Below are positions 37,197-44,831 of a DNA stretch of 64,000 bases, one piece after another (positions within the stretch are counted from its first letter, which is position 1; every line of letters begins with the position of its first letter). The notes under the pieces are model-generated. The model did no database searches, was not told where the DNA came from, and saw only the letters and a list, made by a program, of their open reading frames with translations. The DNA is from Bacilliculturomica massiliensis (GTDB lineage: Bacteria; Bacillota; Clostridia; Peptostreptococcales; Anaerovoracaceae), in assembly GCF_900605495.1 (NCBI RefSeq), contig NZ_LR027599.1:124001-188000 (forward strand), given 5' to 3'. Both the position numbers and the translations under genes were made by a program.

Positions 37197-38540
37197 TCAG
37201 GCCGCTCTTTCTTCCGGTCCGCTGCTTCCTGACTTTTTCACAAAATGCCCGATGACCGCTCCGACTATCGTTCCCAGTATACAGGGCACGATCCACGTGA
37301 AGCCCACGTCGGCAAAGGGTATGGAAGCCACGAGACGATCCAGTCCCGGGGTGGAAACCGTCAGAATTCCGTTTCCCCTCATCGCGTTGAAGGCGTCATA
37401 AGCACCTATCACCATGGATGTAATGATCGCTCCTTTCCACGCGGCGTCGCTTGGAATGAACTTTCTCAGCAGGCCCAGGATCGTCAGCACGATAGCCATG
37501 GGATACATAAACAGGAATACAGGAGCGGACCACTGAATGATCTTGTTCACGCCGCCGGACGCCTGCACCACGCAGATGATGGCGATGATAAAAGAAGACG
37601 TCTTGAAACTGACCTTCCCCTTCGTCATTTTTTCAAAGAAATCGGCTCCGATGGCCGTCAAGCCGATAGAAGTAGTCAGGCAGGCAAGGATGACTGCAAT
37701 GCCCAGAGCTACCATACCGCCGTTTCCGAGAAGCGTCCTGACAACACCTACCAGCAGCGCCGTATCGTCAATATCGGCGGGGAACAGCTTTTCGCTGCAC
37801 GCGCCCAGATAGAGCAGGCCGCCGTAGACCACGAACAGTCCCACAAATGCGACGACCGCAGCGTTTCTCATGATCTTCATCTTATCTTTTTTCAGCGTGT
37901 AGCCCTTCTCCGTGATGGTGCCCACATAGATGGACGCCACCGCCAGTCCCGTCAGCAGATCGCCCAGCTGATAGGCGTATATAAAGGCGTTGGAGAAAGA
38001 ATTTTCCACGTGTCCATCCCCTACAGGCACCCCTATGGGACGGATGAAGGCCATCACGACGATGAACAGCAGAATGGCCAGCAGGATCGGCGTCAGATAT
38101 TGGCCGATATAATCCACGATCTTGGATTTATTGTTTACAAACAGGTAGGTCAATCCGAAATAGACGATCAGAAAAACATAGACGCTCCAGGAGGGCAGAT
38201 CCGGAAATACGCCCTGAAATCCTGTTTCAAAGGCCACGCCGCCGGTCCTGGGCGTGGTGATAAACGGAATGATAAACAGACCGCATGTCATAAATGTTTT
38301 CTCAAACCAGGTCCCTACCGGGCGGGCGATGTCCGAAAAGCTGTCACCCATATTCGCCGTAGCGATAATGGATAAGATCGGAATGGCGATGCCGGAGAGC
38401 GCCAGCCCTGCTACCGCCGGCATCCAGTGCGCTCCAGAATCCAGTCCGATCCCCGGCGGAAAGATCATGTTTCCCGCGCCGAAGAAAACTGCGAATACAG
38501 CGAATCCAACGACCAGACTATCCTTTAATATTTTGTTCAT
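37197..38540 (-). CDS. brnQ: branched-chain amino acid transport system II carrier protein
   Basis: 447 residues, about 12 membrane segments, LIVCS family. The opening FAVFFGAGNMIFPPGIG is diagnostic. Imports Leu/Ile/Val with Na+ or H+. The gene stands alone: it is convergent with the LacI gene and divergent from the iron-sulfur gene. It would give the cell a second, non-ABC route for branched-chain amino acids, which makes it more likely that the liv operon at the left edge imports something else. Confidence 0.95.
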   Translation of the reverse strand: MNKILKDSLVVGFAVFAVFFGAGNMIFPPGIGLDSGAHWMPAVAGLALSGIAIPILSIIATANMGDSFSDIARPVGTWFEKTFMTCGLFIIPFITTPRTGGVAFETGFQGVFPDLPSWSVYVFLIVYFGLTYLFVNNKSKIVDYIGQYLTPILLAILLFIVVMAFIRPIGVPVGDGHVENSFSNAFIYAYQLGDLLTGLAVASIYVGTITEKGYTLKKDKMKIMRNAAVVAFVGLFVVYGGLLYLGACSEKLFPADIDDTALLVGVVRTLLGNGGMVALGIAVILACLTTSIGLTAIGADFFEKMTKGKVSFKTSSFIIAIICVVQASGGVNKIIQWSAPVFLFMYPMAIVLTILGLLRKFIPSDAAWKGAIITSMVIGAYDAFNAMRGNGILTVSTPGLDRLVASIPFADVGFTWIVPCILGTIVGAVIGHFVKKSGSSGPEERAA

Positions 38541-38561
38541 AGTATCTTCTCCTTCTGATGC

Positions 38562-38794
38562 CGCTTCCGCCTGCGCCGGTCAGGCCTCATCGCGGAAGCG
38601 AAGACTGGATATAAATGATAACAGTCTCTATAAAAGCAATTCCCATGCCAAAACGATCTCCCTTTCATTTCTTTTTTCTTTTCTCCGGGTAAAAAGCCGC
38701 AGACGAGGTATTTTCCCCCTTTCCCTTAACATCGTTGAAATTTCAGCCTTTCTCCATTCGACAACATCCCTTAAAATTCGCATCATTGTCGAAT
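38562..38794 (-). promoter_or_regulatory. brnQ upstream region with leader hairpin and distant inverted repeat
   Basis: CGCTTCCGC (38562-38570) and GCGGAAGCG (38592-38600) make a 9-bp hairpin 22 bases before the brnQ start. Further up, ATTCGACAA (38756-38764) and TTGTCGAAT (38786-38794) are perfect inverted copies with centres 30 bp apart, as expected for a dimer or tetramer binding on one DNA face. The regulator is unknown. Confidence 0.55.
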
Positions 38795-38873
38795 TTCGCC
38801 GCCAAAAAATGTGTCACACTGTAAAATAAAATTTACATTGAGGCAGCAAAAAAAAATTATAAACGATACACAC

Positions 38874-38902
38874 TTGACAGCCCGGCCGAATATTATTATA
38901 TT
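38874..38902 (+). promoter_or_regulatory. promoter of the iron-sulfur membrane protein / ArsR operon
   Basis: TTGACA (38874-38879), 17 bases, TATATT (38897-38902). An overlapping ATTATTATATTATAA tract gives several possible -10 boxes and is AT-rich enough to be an operator for the ArsR protein downstream. Confidence 0.75.
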
Positions 38903-38973
38903 ATAAATTACTAATATAACTTGTGCGGATCTGCGGTCACTTAAACGTCGTTCCGCGCCCGAAAGGAGTCCCT

Positions 38974-40095
38974 ATGTCTTCCAGTTCCAAATCACCTGCC
39001 GATGTCAACATGATCTCCGGTGCCAATGCAGTCTCCGGTGTAAAAGTAAAAAAGATCGCCTCCGTGGCCGCCCAGTGCGTTGCCTGCGGCGTCTGCGCCA
39101 AGGCCTGCCCTCTCGGAGCCATTTCCGCAGCCGGCGGTCATTCCGCCGCTGTCATCTCGGATAAATGCGTGGGCTGCGGCAGATGCGCCGCCGCCTGTCC
39201 GGCAGGCGTAATCTCCATGATCCCCCGGCCCGCGCCGTCCCCTTCTGACGGCGGTCCAACCGTCTCATCTGCACCGGCTGCCGGCCCCGCTTCCAGTCAG
39301 GCCGCCGACGTGCCTCACTCCGCACCGGCTGCCGGCGGATCACACTCCGGATCGGCTGCTGGCTCCGCTGACAGACCGGCTGCCGGCGGATCACACTCCG
39401 GATCAGCTGCCGGATCCGCTGACAGATCGGCCGCTGGCTCCGCCGACAGACCGGCAGCCGCGTCCCTCAAATCCACAGCAACGTCCTCCGGACCTGCCTG
39501 CCCTTCAGCCCGCGGCGCCGGGAAACGCTGGTATGATTATCTGTGGATCGCTTCCGCTCTGTATCTTACCCTGGGATTTTTCAACATATTATTCGCCTGG
39601 CTGGGGCTGATCTGCTTCCTCGTCCCCCTGCTCCTGGCCATTTTCGGAGGCGGCAAAGTCTACTGTCACAAATACTGCGGCCGGGGCCAGCTATTTTCCC
39701 TCCTGGGCGGAAAGCTGCGGCTCTCCGCCGGACGGCCGGCCCCGGCCTGGCTGCGCTCCCGTTGGTTCCGCTACGGCTTTCTGGCCTTCTTCATGACCAT
39801 GTTCGCCAACATGCTCTACACGACCTGGCTGGTCTTCTCCGGCGCGCGGACCATGCATCAGATCGTCACGCTGCTCTGGACCTTCAAACTGCCCTGGAAC
39901 TGGGTCAGCGTCGCAGGCGTCGCTCCCTGGGCAGCCCAGTTCGCCTTCGGCTTTTACAGCGTTATGCTGACCTCCACCGTGCTGGGTCTCATCACCATGG
40001 CACTTTTCCGGCCGCGTTCCTGGTGCGTCTACTGCCCCATGGGCACCATGACCCAGGAGATCTGCCGACTGAAAAATCGCGGCGGCCGGAGGTAA
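38974..40095 (+). CDS. membrane iron-sulfur protein with two 4Fe-4S ferredoxin motifs
   Basis: 373 residues. Two complete ferredoxin motifs (CVACGVCAKACPLGAI, CVGCGRCAAACPAGVI) are in the first 90 residues. A low-complexity Ala/Gly/Ser/Pro linker follows, with repeats of AAGGSHSGSAAGSADR. Then four or so membrane segments carry YCHKYCGRGQLF after the second and WCVYCPMGTMTQE at the end. The double Cys-pair layout resembles NapH/CcoG-type membrane electron carriers. The start is ATG 38974 with AAGGAG upstream; an in-frame GTG at 38923 lacks one. Probably passes electrons through the membrane; the partner is unknown. Paired with an ArsR gene of the persulfide-sensor type, so a role in sulfur redox is possible (inference). 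Confidence 0.85.
   Translation: MSSSSKSPADVNMISGANAVSGVKVKKIASVAAQCVACGVCAKACPLGAISAAGGHSAAVISDKCVGCGRCAAACPAGVISMIPRPAPSPSDGGPTVSSAPAAGPASSQAADVPHSAPAAGGSHSGSAAGSADRPAAGGSHSGSAAGSADRSAAGSADRPAAASLKSTATSSGPACPSARGAGKRWYDYLWIASALYLTLGFFNILFAWLGLICFLVPLLLAIFGGGKVYCHKYCGRGQLFSLLGGKLRLSAGRPAPAWLRSRWFRYGFLAFFMTMFANMLYTTWLVFSGARTMHQIVTLLWTFKLPWNWVSVAGVAPWAAQFAFGFYSVMLTSTVLGLITMALFRPRSWCVYCPMGTMTQEICRLKNRGGRR
39290..39465. repeat. tandem repeat encoding the Gly/Ser linker of the iron-sulfur protein
   Basis: The words GGCGGATCACACTCCGGATC and GCTGGCTCCGCTGACAGACC recur two to four times in frame. Same general style as the intergenic minisatellites. Confidence 0.85.
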
Positions 40096-40234
40096 AACTC
40101 CGTTTGCCGCACCCCCATACATGGCGCCCAAAACACCTGACGGTCAAAGTGCCTGCAGAGTGTCTGCAAAGTGTTCTCAATGCACCTGCAAAATATCTGA
40201 CGCCGGGCGCCTGACAGATAAAAGGAGAAAACTC

Positions 40235-40525
40235 ATGATCGATATGACGGAACAGGCAAAGGAAGTCTCTGAGCTTCTCAAAGTTTTGGCAAATGAACAC
40301 CGGCTGCTCATACTCTGCGCCCTTCTGGACGGCCCTCTGGCAGTCAGCGAGATCAGCGGTCGCGTAAGCGGCATCGGCCAGTCAGCCGTCTCCCAGCACC
40401 TGGCCCGGCTGAAGGCGCTGGGGATCCTGTCTTCCAATAAAAAAGGCCAGCACGTATTCTACGAGATCGCAGATCACCGCGTAGAAAAAGTGCTGACCGC
40501 ACTGAAAGAAGAATACTGCTCCTGA
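40235..40525 (+). CDS. ArsR family repressor of the two-cysteine (BigR/SqrR-like) type
   Basis: 96 residues, winged helix (LLKVLANEHRLLILCALL, then GQSAVSQHLARLKALGIL, then KKGQHVFYEIAD). The start is ATG 40235 after AAAGGAG; the frame is open to 40121 but that part is not ArsR-like. The metal-site motif ELCVCDL is missing. Two cysteines remain, C28 in helix 2 and C95 at the C-terminus, 67 residues apart. BigR and SqrR use such a pair, about 66 apart, to form a polysulfide bridge. I infer a reactive-sulfur sensor that controls the iron-sulfur protein gene 139 bases upstream. Confidence 0.85.
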   Translation: MIDMTEQAKEVSELLKVLANEHRLLILCALLDGPLAVSEISGRVSGIGQSAVSQHLARLKALGILSSNKKGQHVFYEIADHRVEKVLTALKEEYCS

Positions 40526-40548
40526 TCAATTGTTTCGGCGGTCTGCCG

Positions 40549-41451
40549 CTAACGGTATTTTTTCTTCGAGGTAAATCCCCTGCCCCGCACTTCACTGACC
40601 TGATTGATGATGAGGAAGGCATCGGGATCGATCTCTGAGGCCATCCGCGTAAGTTTCGGCAGTTCTCTGTTGCTGATCACGGTGAGGACCACCATCTGTT
40701 CCTCCCTAAAACGTCCGGTGACAGAGCGCACCAGCGTGGATCCCCGATCCAGAGACTTCTGGATCATGGCGTTGATCTCCTCGTATCTTCGACTGATGAT
40801 CTTTACCTGCGTCTGGCTCTTTCCTGCCAGCAGTACTTTGTCCAGCACCACGGTATAGATCAGGACCACAAGGATCCCATGAAGCACCTGCTCGGCCGTG
40901 GAGTGAAACATCTGCAGGATCAGAATACCGCAGTCAAACACGTAAAGCGTGGCCGGCACAGAAAGACCGAACAGCCGGTTGAGCAGCAGCGGGGGAATGT
41001 CCATGCCGCCTGTGGACGCCCCCTCCCGAAGTACCAGTCCGATGCCGATACCGATCAGTCCGCCGGCGTAGACCGCCGCCAGCAGCGGGTCGTCGGTGAG
41101 ATGCGAAAGCTGTGGTATCTTCTGGGCGCAGGCCAGCAGCGCCGGATAGGCAAATGTGCTGACCAGCGTGGTCACTGCAAAATTTTTCCCCAGTACGGCC
41201 GCTCCCCCCAGAAACATCACGCCGTTAAAGCACAGTACAAAGGCGGCCACCGGCAGTCCCAGCAGATGCTCGAAAAACAGGGCCAGTCCGGTGCTTCCGC
41301 CTGTGATCAGTCCTGCGGGCACGATAAACGCCGCCACGGCCACAGCGTAGACCGCATTTCCCAGCAATACCATGACCAGCCTGCGCAGCGTCTCTAATAC
41401 CGGACTGTCCCCGTGGCCGCTACGCGCTTCCCACTTCTTCTTTTGCTCCAT
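40549..41451 (-). CDS. YitT family membrane protein, second copy
   Basis: 300 residues. Membrane segments span residues 25-190, with the YitT motif REGASTGGMDIPPL, then the DUF2179 domain (SRRYEEINAMIQKSLDRGSTL, then VLTVISNRELPKLTRMASEI, then GRGFTSKKKY). The start is ATG 41451 with GGAGGT seven bases upstream; the frame is open to 41511. Family function is unknown. It is convergent with the ArsR gene. Unlike the copy at 12276 it has no repeat tail. Confidence 0.9.
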   Translation of the reverse strand: MEQKKKWEARSGHGDSPVLETLRRLVMVLLGNAVYAVAVAAFIVPAGLITGGSTGLALFFEHLLGLPVAAFVLCFNGVMFLGGAAVLGKNFAVTTLVSTFAYPALLACAQKIPQLSHLTDDPLLAAVYAGGLIGIGIGLVLREGASTGGMDIPPLLLNRLFGLSVPATLYVFDCGILILQMFHSTAEQVLHGILVVLIYTVVLDKVLLAGKSQTQVKIISRRYEEINAMIQKSLDRGSTLVRSVTGRFREEQMVVLTVISNRELPKLTRMASEIDPDAFLIINQVSEVRGRGFTSKKKYR

Positions 41452-41609
41452 CTCCGTCACCTCCGCCGCTAAAATGCCCGCTCTTTCTATTCTTCTCCAA
41501 AATATATCCATTAAAAGTTTTCTTCAAAAATACCATACGCCCTTCGGGCTCACTTTCACAGGAAAAACGTGTGCAATCCGCCAATATCGTTTCCCCATAT
41601 TCCCGCAAT

Positions 41610-41855
41610 AAAAAAAGACCCTCCTCTATTATAAAAGGAAGCTCTCAGCTTGTCACGCAATACTTTCACGAATTAACGTATAAAAGCATCTCTATTATCA
41701 ATCTCATGCGCACCCCCTGCGGCACACCGGCTTGTCAGATAGCCGGCTGGCCCATGACCCACGCTCCGGCTTTTTTCCAGGGTCCCTCCTGCGATCTATT
41801 CCAGAATCTTTCAAGGGAAGGTTCGGAACGGCATCGACCCGCCGCTGCATTTCTA
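41610..41855 (-). ncRNA. candidate structured RNA upstream of yitT
   Basis: On the minus strand TATAAT (41867-41862) stands 17 bases from GTTGCA (41890-41885). The predicted transcript of about 240 nt ends in CTTCCT-N10-AGGAGG followed by a TTTTTTT run near 41610. Nested helices are possible: GGGTC / GACCC around CCTTCC / GGAGGG, and CCGGC-N10-GCCGG. No coding frame fits. I could not match 6S, SRP, tmRNA, RNase P or a known riboswitch. A second TATAAT (41633-41628) with GTGACA at 17 bases may drive yitT itself, in which case this would only be leader sequence. Confidence 0.4.
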
Positions 41856-41907
41856 TTCTCTATTATAACCGCTTTTCATCAGGCTGCAACAAGGAAGATG
41901 ATCTCGG

Positions 41908-41965
41908 CTTTTCCGGCGCGTTCCACGCAAGCCTTCCTGCGCGCCGGAAAAGTTTTTTGTTTTTG
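41908..41965 (+). terminator. strong plus-strand terminator just before the T-box promoter
   Basis: CTTTTCCGGCGCG (41908-41920) pairs perfectly with CGCGCCGGAAAAG (41940-41952), then TTTTTTGTTTTT. No plus-strand gene lies in the preceding 1.3 kb, so either an unseen RNA ends here or the element insulates the T-box from read-through. Confidence 0.85.
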
Positions 41966-41968
41966 GTG

Positions 41969-41997
41969 TTGACTTTAAAAAAGTATCGTTGTATTAT
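41969..41997 (+). promoter_or_regulatory. promoter of the T-box leader
   Basis: TTGACT (41969-41974), 17-base spacer, TATTAT (41992-41997). Transcription should start near 42004. Confidence 0.85.
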
Positions 41998-42003
41998 AGT
42001 GCC

Positions 42004-42293
42004 ATGCAACAAATTGAGGGAGTTTTTCCTTCTATACTGATAATGGCGACGACAGGGTAAAGTAAGTGAGTTTCCTTTGTTTACAGAGAATCGGATAAGA
42101 TGAGAACCGATAACAGAGCGCTTGCCGAAGTTCCCCCTTGAGCTGATGCGTTGAACCGATAGTAGATGCGTCCGGGTTCTCCCGTTACAGAGATACGGAT
42201 AAATGATTGTCCTGAGAGGCCTTTTCCTGTGAAAGGCAATGAGAGTGGTACCGCGGGTTTTCCCGTCTCTTACGAGACTGGAAAACTTTTTTT
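42004..42293 (+). promoter_or_regulatory. T-box riboswitch, specifier read as UUC (Phe)
   Basis: The leader has Stem I features: AGTAAGTGAG at its base, CAGAGAATCGG / ACCGAT in the upper arm, and GAAGTTCCCCCTTGAGC. In that last block the codon after GAAG and six bases before GAGC is TTC, aligning with GAAG-UAC in the B. subtilis tyrS leader as I remember it. The conserved T-box GAGAGTGGTACCGCGG is at 42241-42256; its UGGU bulge fits an ACCA tRNA end. The terminator GTTTTCCCGTCTC-TTAC-GAGACTGGAAAAC plus seven T's is at 42257-42293. Uncharged tRNA-Phe should favour read-through. The next plus-strand gene is 42740. Confidence 0.9.
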
Positions 42294-42325
42294 ATGTCTC
42301 GAAAAGTCTCACGCGTACCGGAGCA

Positions 42326-42357
42326 AAAGAAAAAACCGGTCCGACAAGGGACCGGTC
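42326..42357 (-). terminator. terminator of the cysteine-rich miniprotein gene
   Basis: Minus strand: ACCGGTCC-CTTGTC-GGACCGGT, then TTTTTTCTTT. A second stem, GCAGAAACCG / CGGTTTCTGC (42363-42402), lies between it and the stop codon. Since the miniprotein gene is antisense to any T-box read-through RNA, these stems also lie in that RNA. Confidence 0.8.
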
Positions 42358-42415
42358 GGTGAGCAGAAACCGAGGCGGCGAAAAAGCCGGAACGGTTTCT
42401 GCATCGGTATGGAAA

Positions 42416-42553
42416 TTAGCAGCAGCAGTTGTCGTTGCTCCCGCCTAACAGACTGCTTCCGCAGCTGCAGTTGCAGATGAGAATAACCAGCAGTAAGAAG
42501 AAGAACAGAAGGCTGTCATCAATTCCGCCTCCGTTGTTGCAGCAGTTAAACAT
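42416..42553 (-). CDS. 45-residue cysteine-rich membrane miniprotein
   Basis: Not previously named by me. The sequence starts MFNCCNNGGGIDDSLLFFFL, continues through a single hydrophobic helix (LLFFFLLLVILI, residues 15-26), and ends in a Cys/Gly/Ser/Asn-rich tail with CNCSC and NDNCCC. Eight of 45 residues are cysteine. AAAGGAGG lies eight bases upstream of ATG 42553 and a terminator follows, so it is very likely a real gene. Small Cys-rich single-helix proteins of this look are known among Clostridia and sporulating Bacillota without assigned function. It is encoded antisense between the T-box and the gene at 42740. Confidence 0.8.
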   Translation of the reverse strand: MFNCCNNGGGIDDSLLFFFLLLVILICNCSCGSSLLGGSNDNCCC

Positions 42554-42576
42554 AAAATTGTACCTCCTTTTGGGTT

Positions 42577-42591
42577 AGCAGATTATCTGCT
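42577..42591. promoter_or_regulatory. 15-bp perfect palindrome between the miniprotein and ligase genes
   Basis: AGCAGATTATCTGCT is a perfect palindrome around a central T. It lies 23 bases upstream of the miniprotein start, just before its ribosome site, and 149 bases before the ligase. Likely an operator or a stem at the 5' end of the miniprotein mRNA. Confidence 0.55.
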
Positions 42592-42739
42592 TTATGTTTA
42601 CAAGATATGACGGAGTATCCGGATTGGTGACAGCCCGCCGGATAAAATTCACAAAGATGGACCAGCTGAAATGAAGCGAACCAATCAGAAAGTATGGAGA
42701 AGGCCGGACCGCCTTCTCCCAAAATGGAGGTTGAGAGAG

Positions 42740-44038
42740 ATGATTTGGAACGTACCCGTAGAAACCATGAGCAGAGACGAAATGCATCATCTGCAGAGCG
42801 AACGATTGAAAGACACCGTGTCCCGCGTTTATCAGCGCGTGGATTTCTACCGCAGGAAGATGCAGGAGCTGGGTGTGGAGCCAGGCGATATCCACACCAT
42901 TGACGATATTGTAAAACTCCCCTTCACCACGAAGAAAGACCTGCGGGATAATTACCCCTTCGGTCTGTGCTCTGTTCCGCAGAGCGAATTCGTGCGCATC
43001 CACGCTTCCTCGGGAACCACGGGCAAGCCCACGGCGGTGCCGCACAGCCGGAAGGATCTGGATCTGTTCGCGGAGTGCGTGGCCCGTTCTATCTGCTGCG
43101 CAGGCGGTACTCAGGAAGATACCGTTCAGGTCTCCTACGGCTACGGCCTGTTCACCGGCGGTCTGGGACTTCACGACGGAGCCAGCCGTCTGGGCGCAGG
43201 CGTCATCCCGGCCTCCAGCGGAAATACGAGAAACCAGCTGACACTCATGCGGGATTTCCGCCCCACGATCCTGGCCTGCACGCCGTCCTACGCCATGTAT
43301 CTGGCGGAATCGCTGGCGGACGAAGGGTACGGACCCGACGACATCGCCCTGCGCATCGGTATCTTCGGCGCAGAGCCCTGGAGTGCGGAAATGCGTTCCA
43401 AGATCGAGAAGGGGCTGGGAATCACAGCACACGATATTTACGGTCTCTCTGAGATCATGGGCCCCGGGGTTTCCTGCAGCTGTCAGATGCAAAACGGCCT
43501 GCACATCGCCGAGGATCACTTCTATCCGGAGATCCTGAACCCTGATACGCTGGAACAGGAAGCGGACGGCGTGGTGGGCGAGCTGACCTTCACCCATCTC
43601 ACAAAGGAGGCCATGCCCCTTCTGAGATACCGGACCAGAGACCTGACCAGCCTGGATCACTCTCCCTGCCAGTGCGGCAGGACCAACGTCCGCATGGGCA
43701 GGATCATCGGCCGCTCCGACGATATGCTGATCATCCGCGGAGTCAACGTATTCCCCTCTCAGATCGAGAGCGTGCTGCTTGAGGTACCGGAGGCAAGCCC
43801 CAACTATCTCATCGTCGTGGACCGCCAGGGTGTTCTGGACACCATCGAAGTCCAAGTGGAGATCGACGACAAGTACTTCACCGACGAACTGGTCGAGATG
43901 GAAAACATCCGCAAAAAAATCAAGCAGAAAATTGACAACGTACTGCGTATTGGTGTTATAGTTAGATTAGTAGAGCCCAAGACCATCGAACGCAGCCAGG
44001 GCAAAGCGAAGCGCGTGATCGACAAGCGCAGCATTTAA
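42740..44038 (+). CDS. phenylacetate-CoA ligase family enzyme
   Basis: 432 residues, normal length for PaaK-type AMP-forming aryl-CoA ligases. The adenylation P-loop is ASSGTTGKPTAVPHS near residue 94, then YGLSEIMGPGVSCSC, YRTRDLTSL, and the C-terminal domain RSDDMLIIRGVNVFPSQIE. The start is ATG 42740, nine bases after GGAGG; the frame is open to 42671 without a site there. It is 31 bases ahead of an ACT-domain gene. This pair commonly accompanies indolepyruvate ferredoxin oxidoreductase in anaerobes, which is not seen here. Substrate likely phenylacetate or an indole/hydroxyphenyl relative. Confidence 0.93.
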   Translation: MIWNVPVETMSRDEMHHLQSERLKDTVSRVYQRVDFYRRKMQELGVEPGDIHTIDDIVKLPFTTKKDLRDNYPFGLCSVPQSEFVRIHASSGTTGKPTAVPHSRKDLDLFAECVARSICCAGGTQEDTVQVSYGYGLFTGGLGLHDGASRLGAGVIPASSGNTRNQLTLMRDFRPTILACTPSYAMYLAESLADEGYGPDDIALRIGIFGAEPWSAEMRSKIEKGLGITAHDIYGLSEIMGPGVSCSCQMQNGLHIAEDHFYPEILNPDTLEQEADGVVGELTFTHLTKEAMPLLRYRTRDLTSLDHSPCQCGRTNVRMGRIIGRSDDMLIIRGVNVFPSQIESVLLEVPEASPNYLIVVDRQGVLDTIEVQVEIDDKYFTDELVEMENIRKKIKQKIDNVLRIGVIVRLVEPKTIERSQGKAKRVIDKRSI

Positions 44039-44069
44039 CATTCCGATATCCAGCAGGGAGGAAAACAAC

Positions 44070-44465
44070 ATGATTGCAAAACAGTTATCTGTCTTTATTC
44101 AGAATGAGCCGGGACGGCTCCTTGAAATAACCGAAGCGCTCAGCGCCGCCAACGTAAACATCTCCGCTATGAACATCGCGGAAACGGCGGATTACGGCAT
44201 CGTCCGCATGATCGTGGACGACACGGAAAAAGCGGTAAAAGCCCTGAAGGCGGCCGGCGTCATCGCCCGCTCCACAGACGTGCTGCGCATCATCGTACCT
44301 GACGTACCCGGCTCCATCAACAAGATGCTCATCACTCTGGCCGGAGCCGGCATCAACGTTTCCTATATGTACGGCTACTCCAACAACGGCGAAGCCCCCA
44401 TGGTCATCCGCGTCAGCGATACGGAAAAAGCCGCCGAAGTACTGTCCGGCGTTGGTCTCCATTAG
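44070..44465 (+). CDS. double ACT-domain protein
   Basis: 131 residues consisting of two ACT domains (KQLSVFIQNEPGRLLEITEA at the start; IIVPDVPGSINKMLITLAGA in the second). ACT domains bind amino acids and regulate linked enzymes. There is no catalytic domain. The gene follows the aryl-CoA ligase in one operon, with GGAGG before its ATG. It may give aromatic amino acid feedback on the ligase (inference). Confidence 0.92.
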   Translation: MIAKQLSVFIQNEPGRLLEITEALSAANVNISAMNIAETADYGIVRMIVDDTEKAVKALKAAGVIARSTDVLRIIVPDVPGSINKMLITLAGAGINVSYMYGYSNNGEAPMVIRVSDTEKAAEVLSGVGLH

Positions 44466-44589
44466 ATTTCATATGCCGCGGTGCCGCTGTAATACGGGAC
44501 TGCAAACTGCGGATCCCAGTTCCCGGATCCCAGTTCCGGCCCGGCGCCGCGTAATTGTTCTGCACGGTAGGTTCGGCAAGTCAGACCTG

Positions 44590-44760
44590 ACCGGCCTGGG
44601 TTTGCTGGACGGTTCGGCTGATCCGGCGGGTTTAACATGGCTGGACGGCTAAGTTGATTCAATCGGTTTGGCATAGCTGATCTGGCGGGTTCAGCATGGC
44701 TGGACGGCATAGCTGATCCGGCGGGTTCGGCATGGCTGGACGGCATAGTATGTTGGATCG
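44590..44760. repeat. 36-bp tandem repeat after the ACT gene
   Basis: The units CATAGCTGATCTGGCGGGTT then CAGCATGGCTGGACGG recur three to four times; two adjacent copies differ at two positions. The gap 44466-45570 otherwise holds dispersed-element copy 3, a terminator and a 23-bp repeat, but no gene. Confidence 0.88.
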
Positions 44761-44831
44761 GTTGGGCCTAAAAATTGATGCGGCGGGCTTGAGCCCACAC
44801 GGTTTTCAGCTCCGAAATATGAAACCGACAG

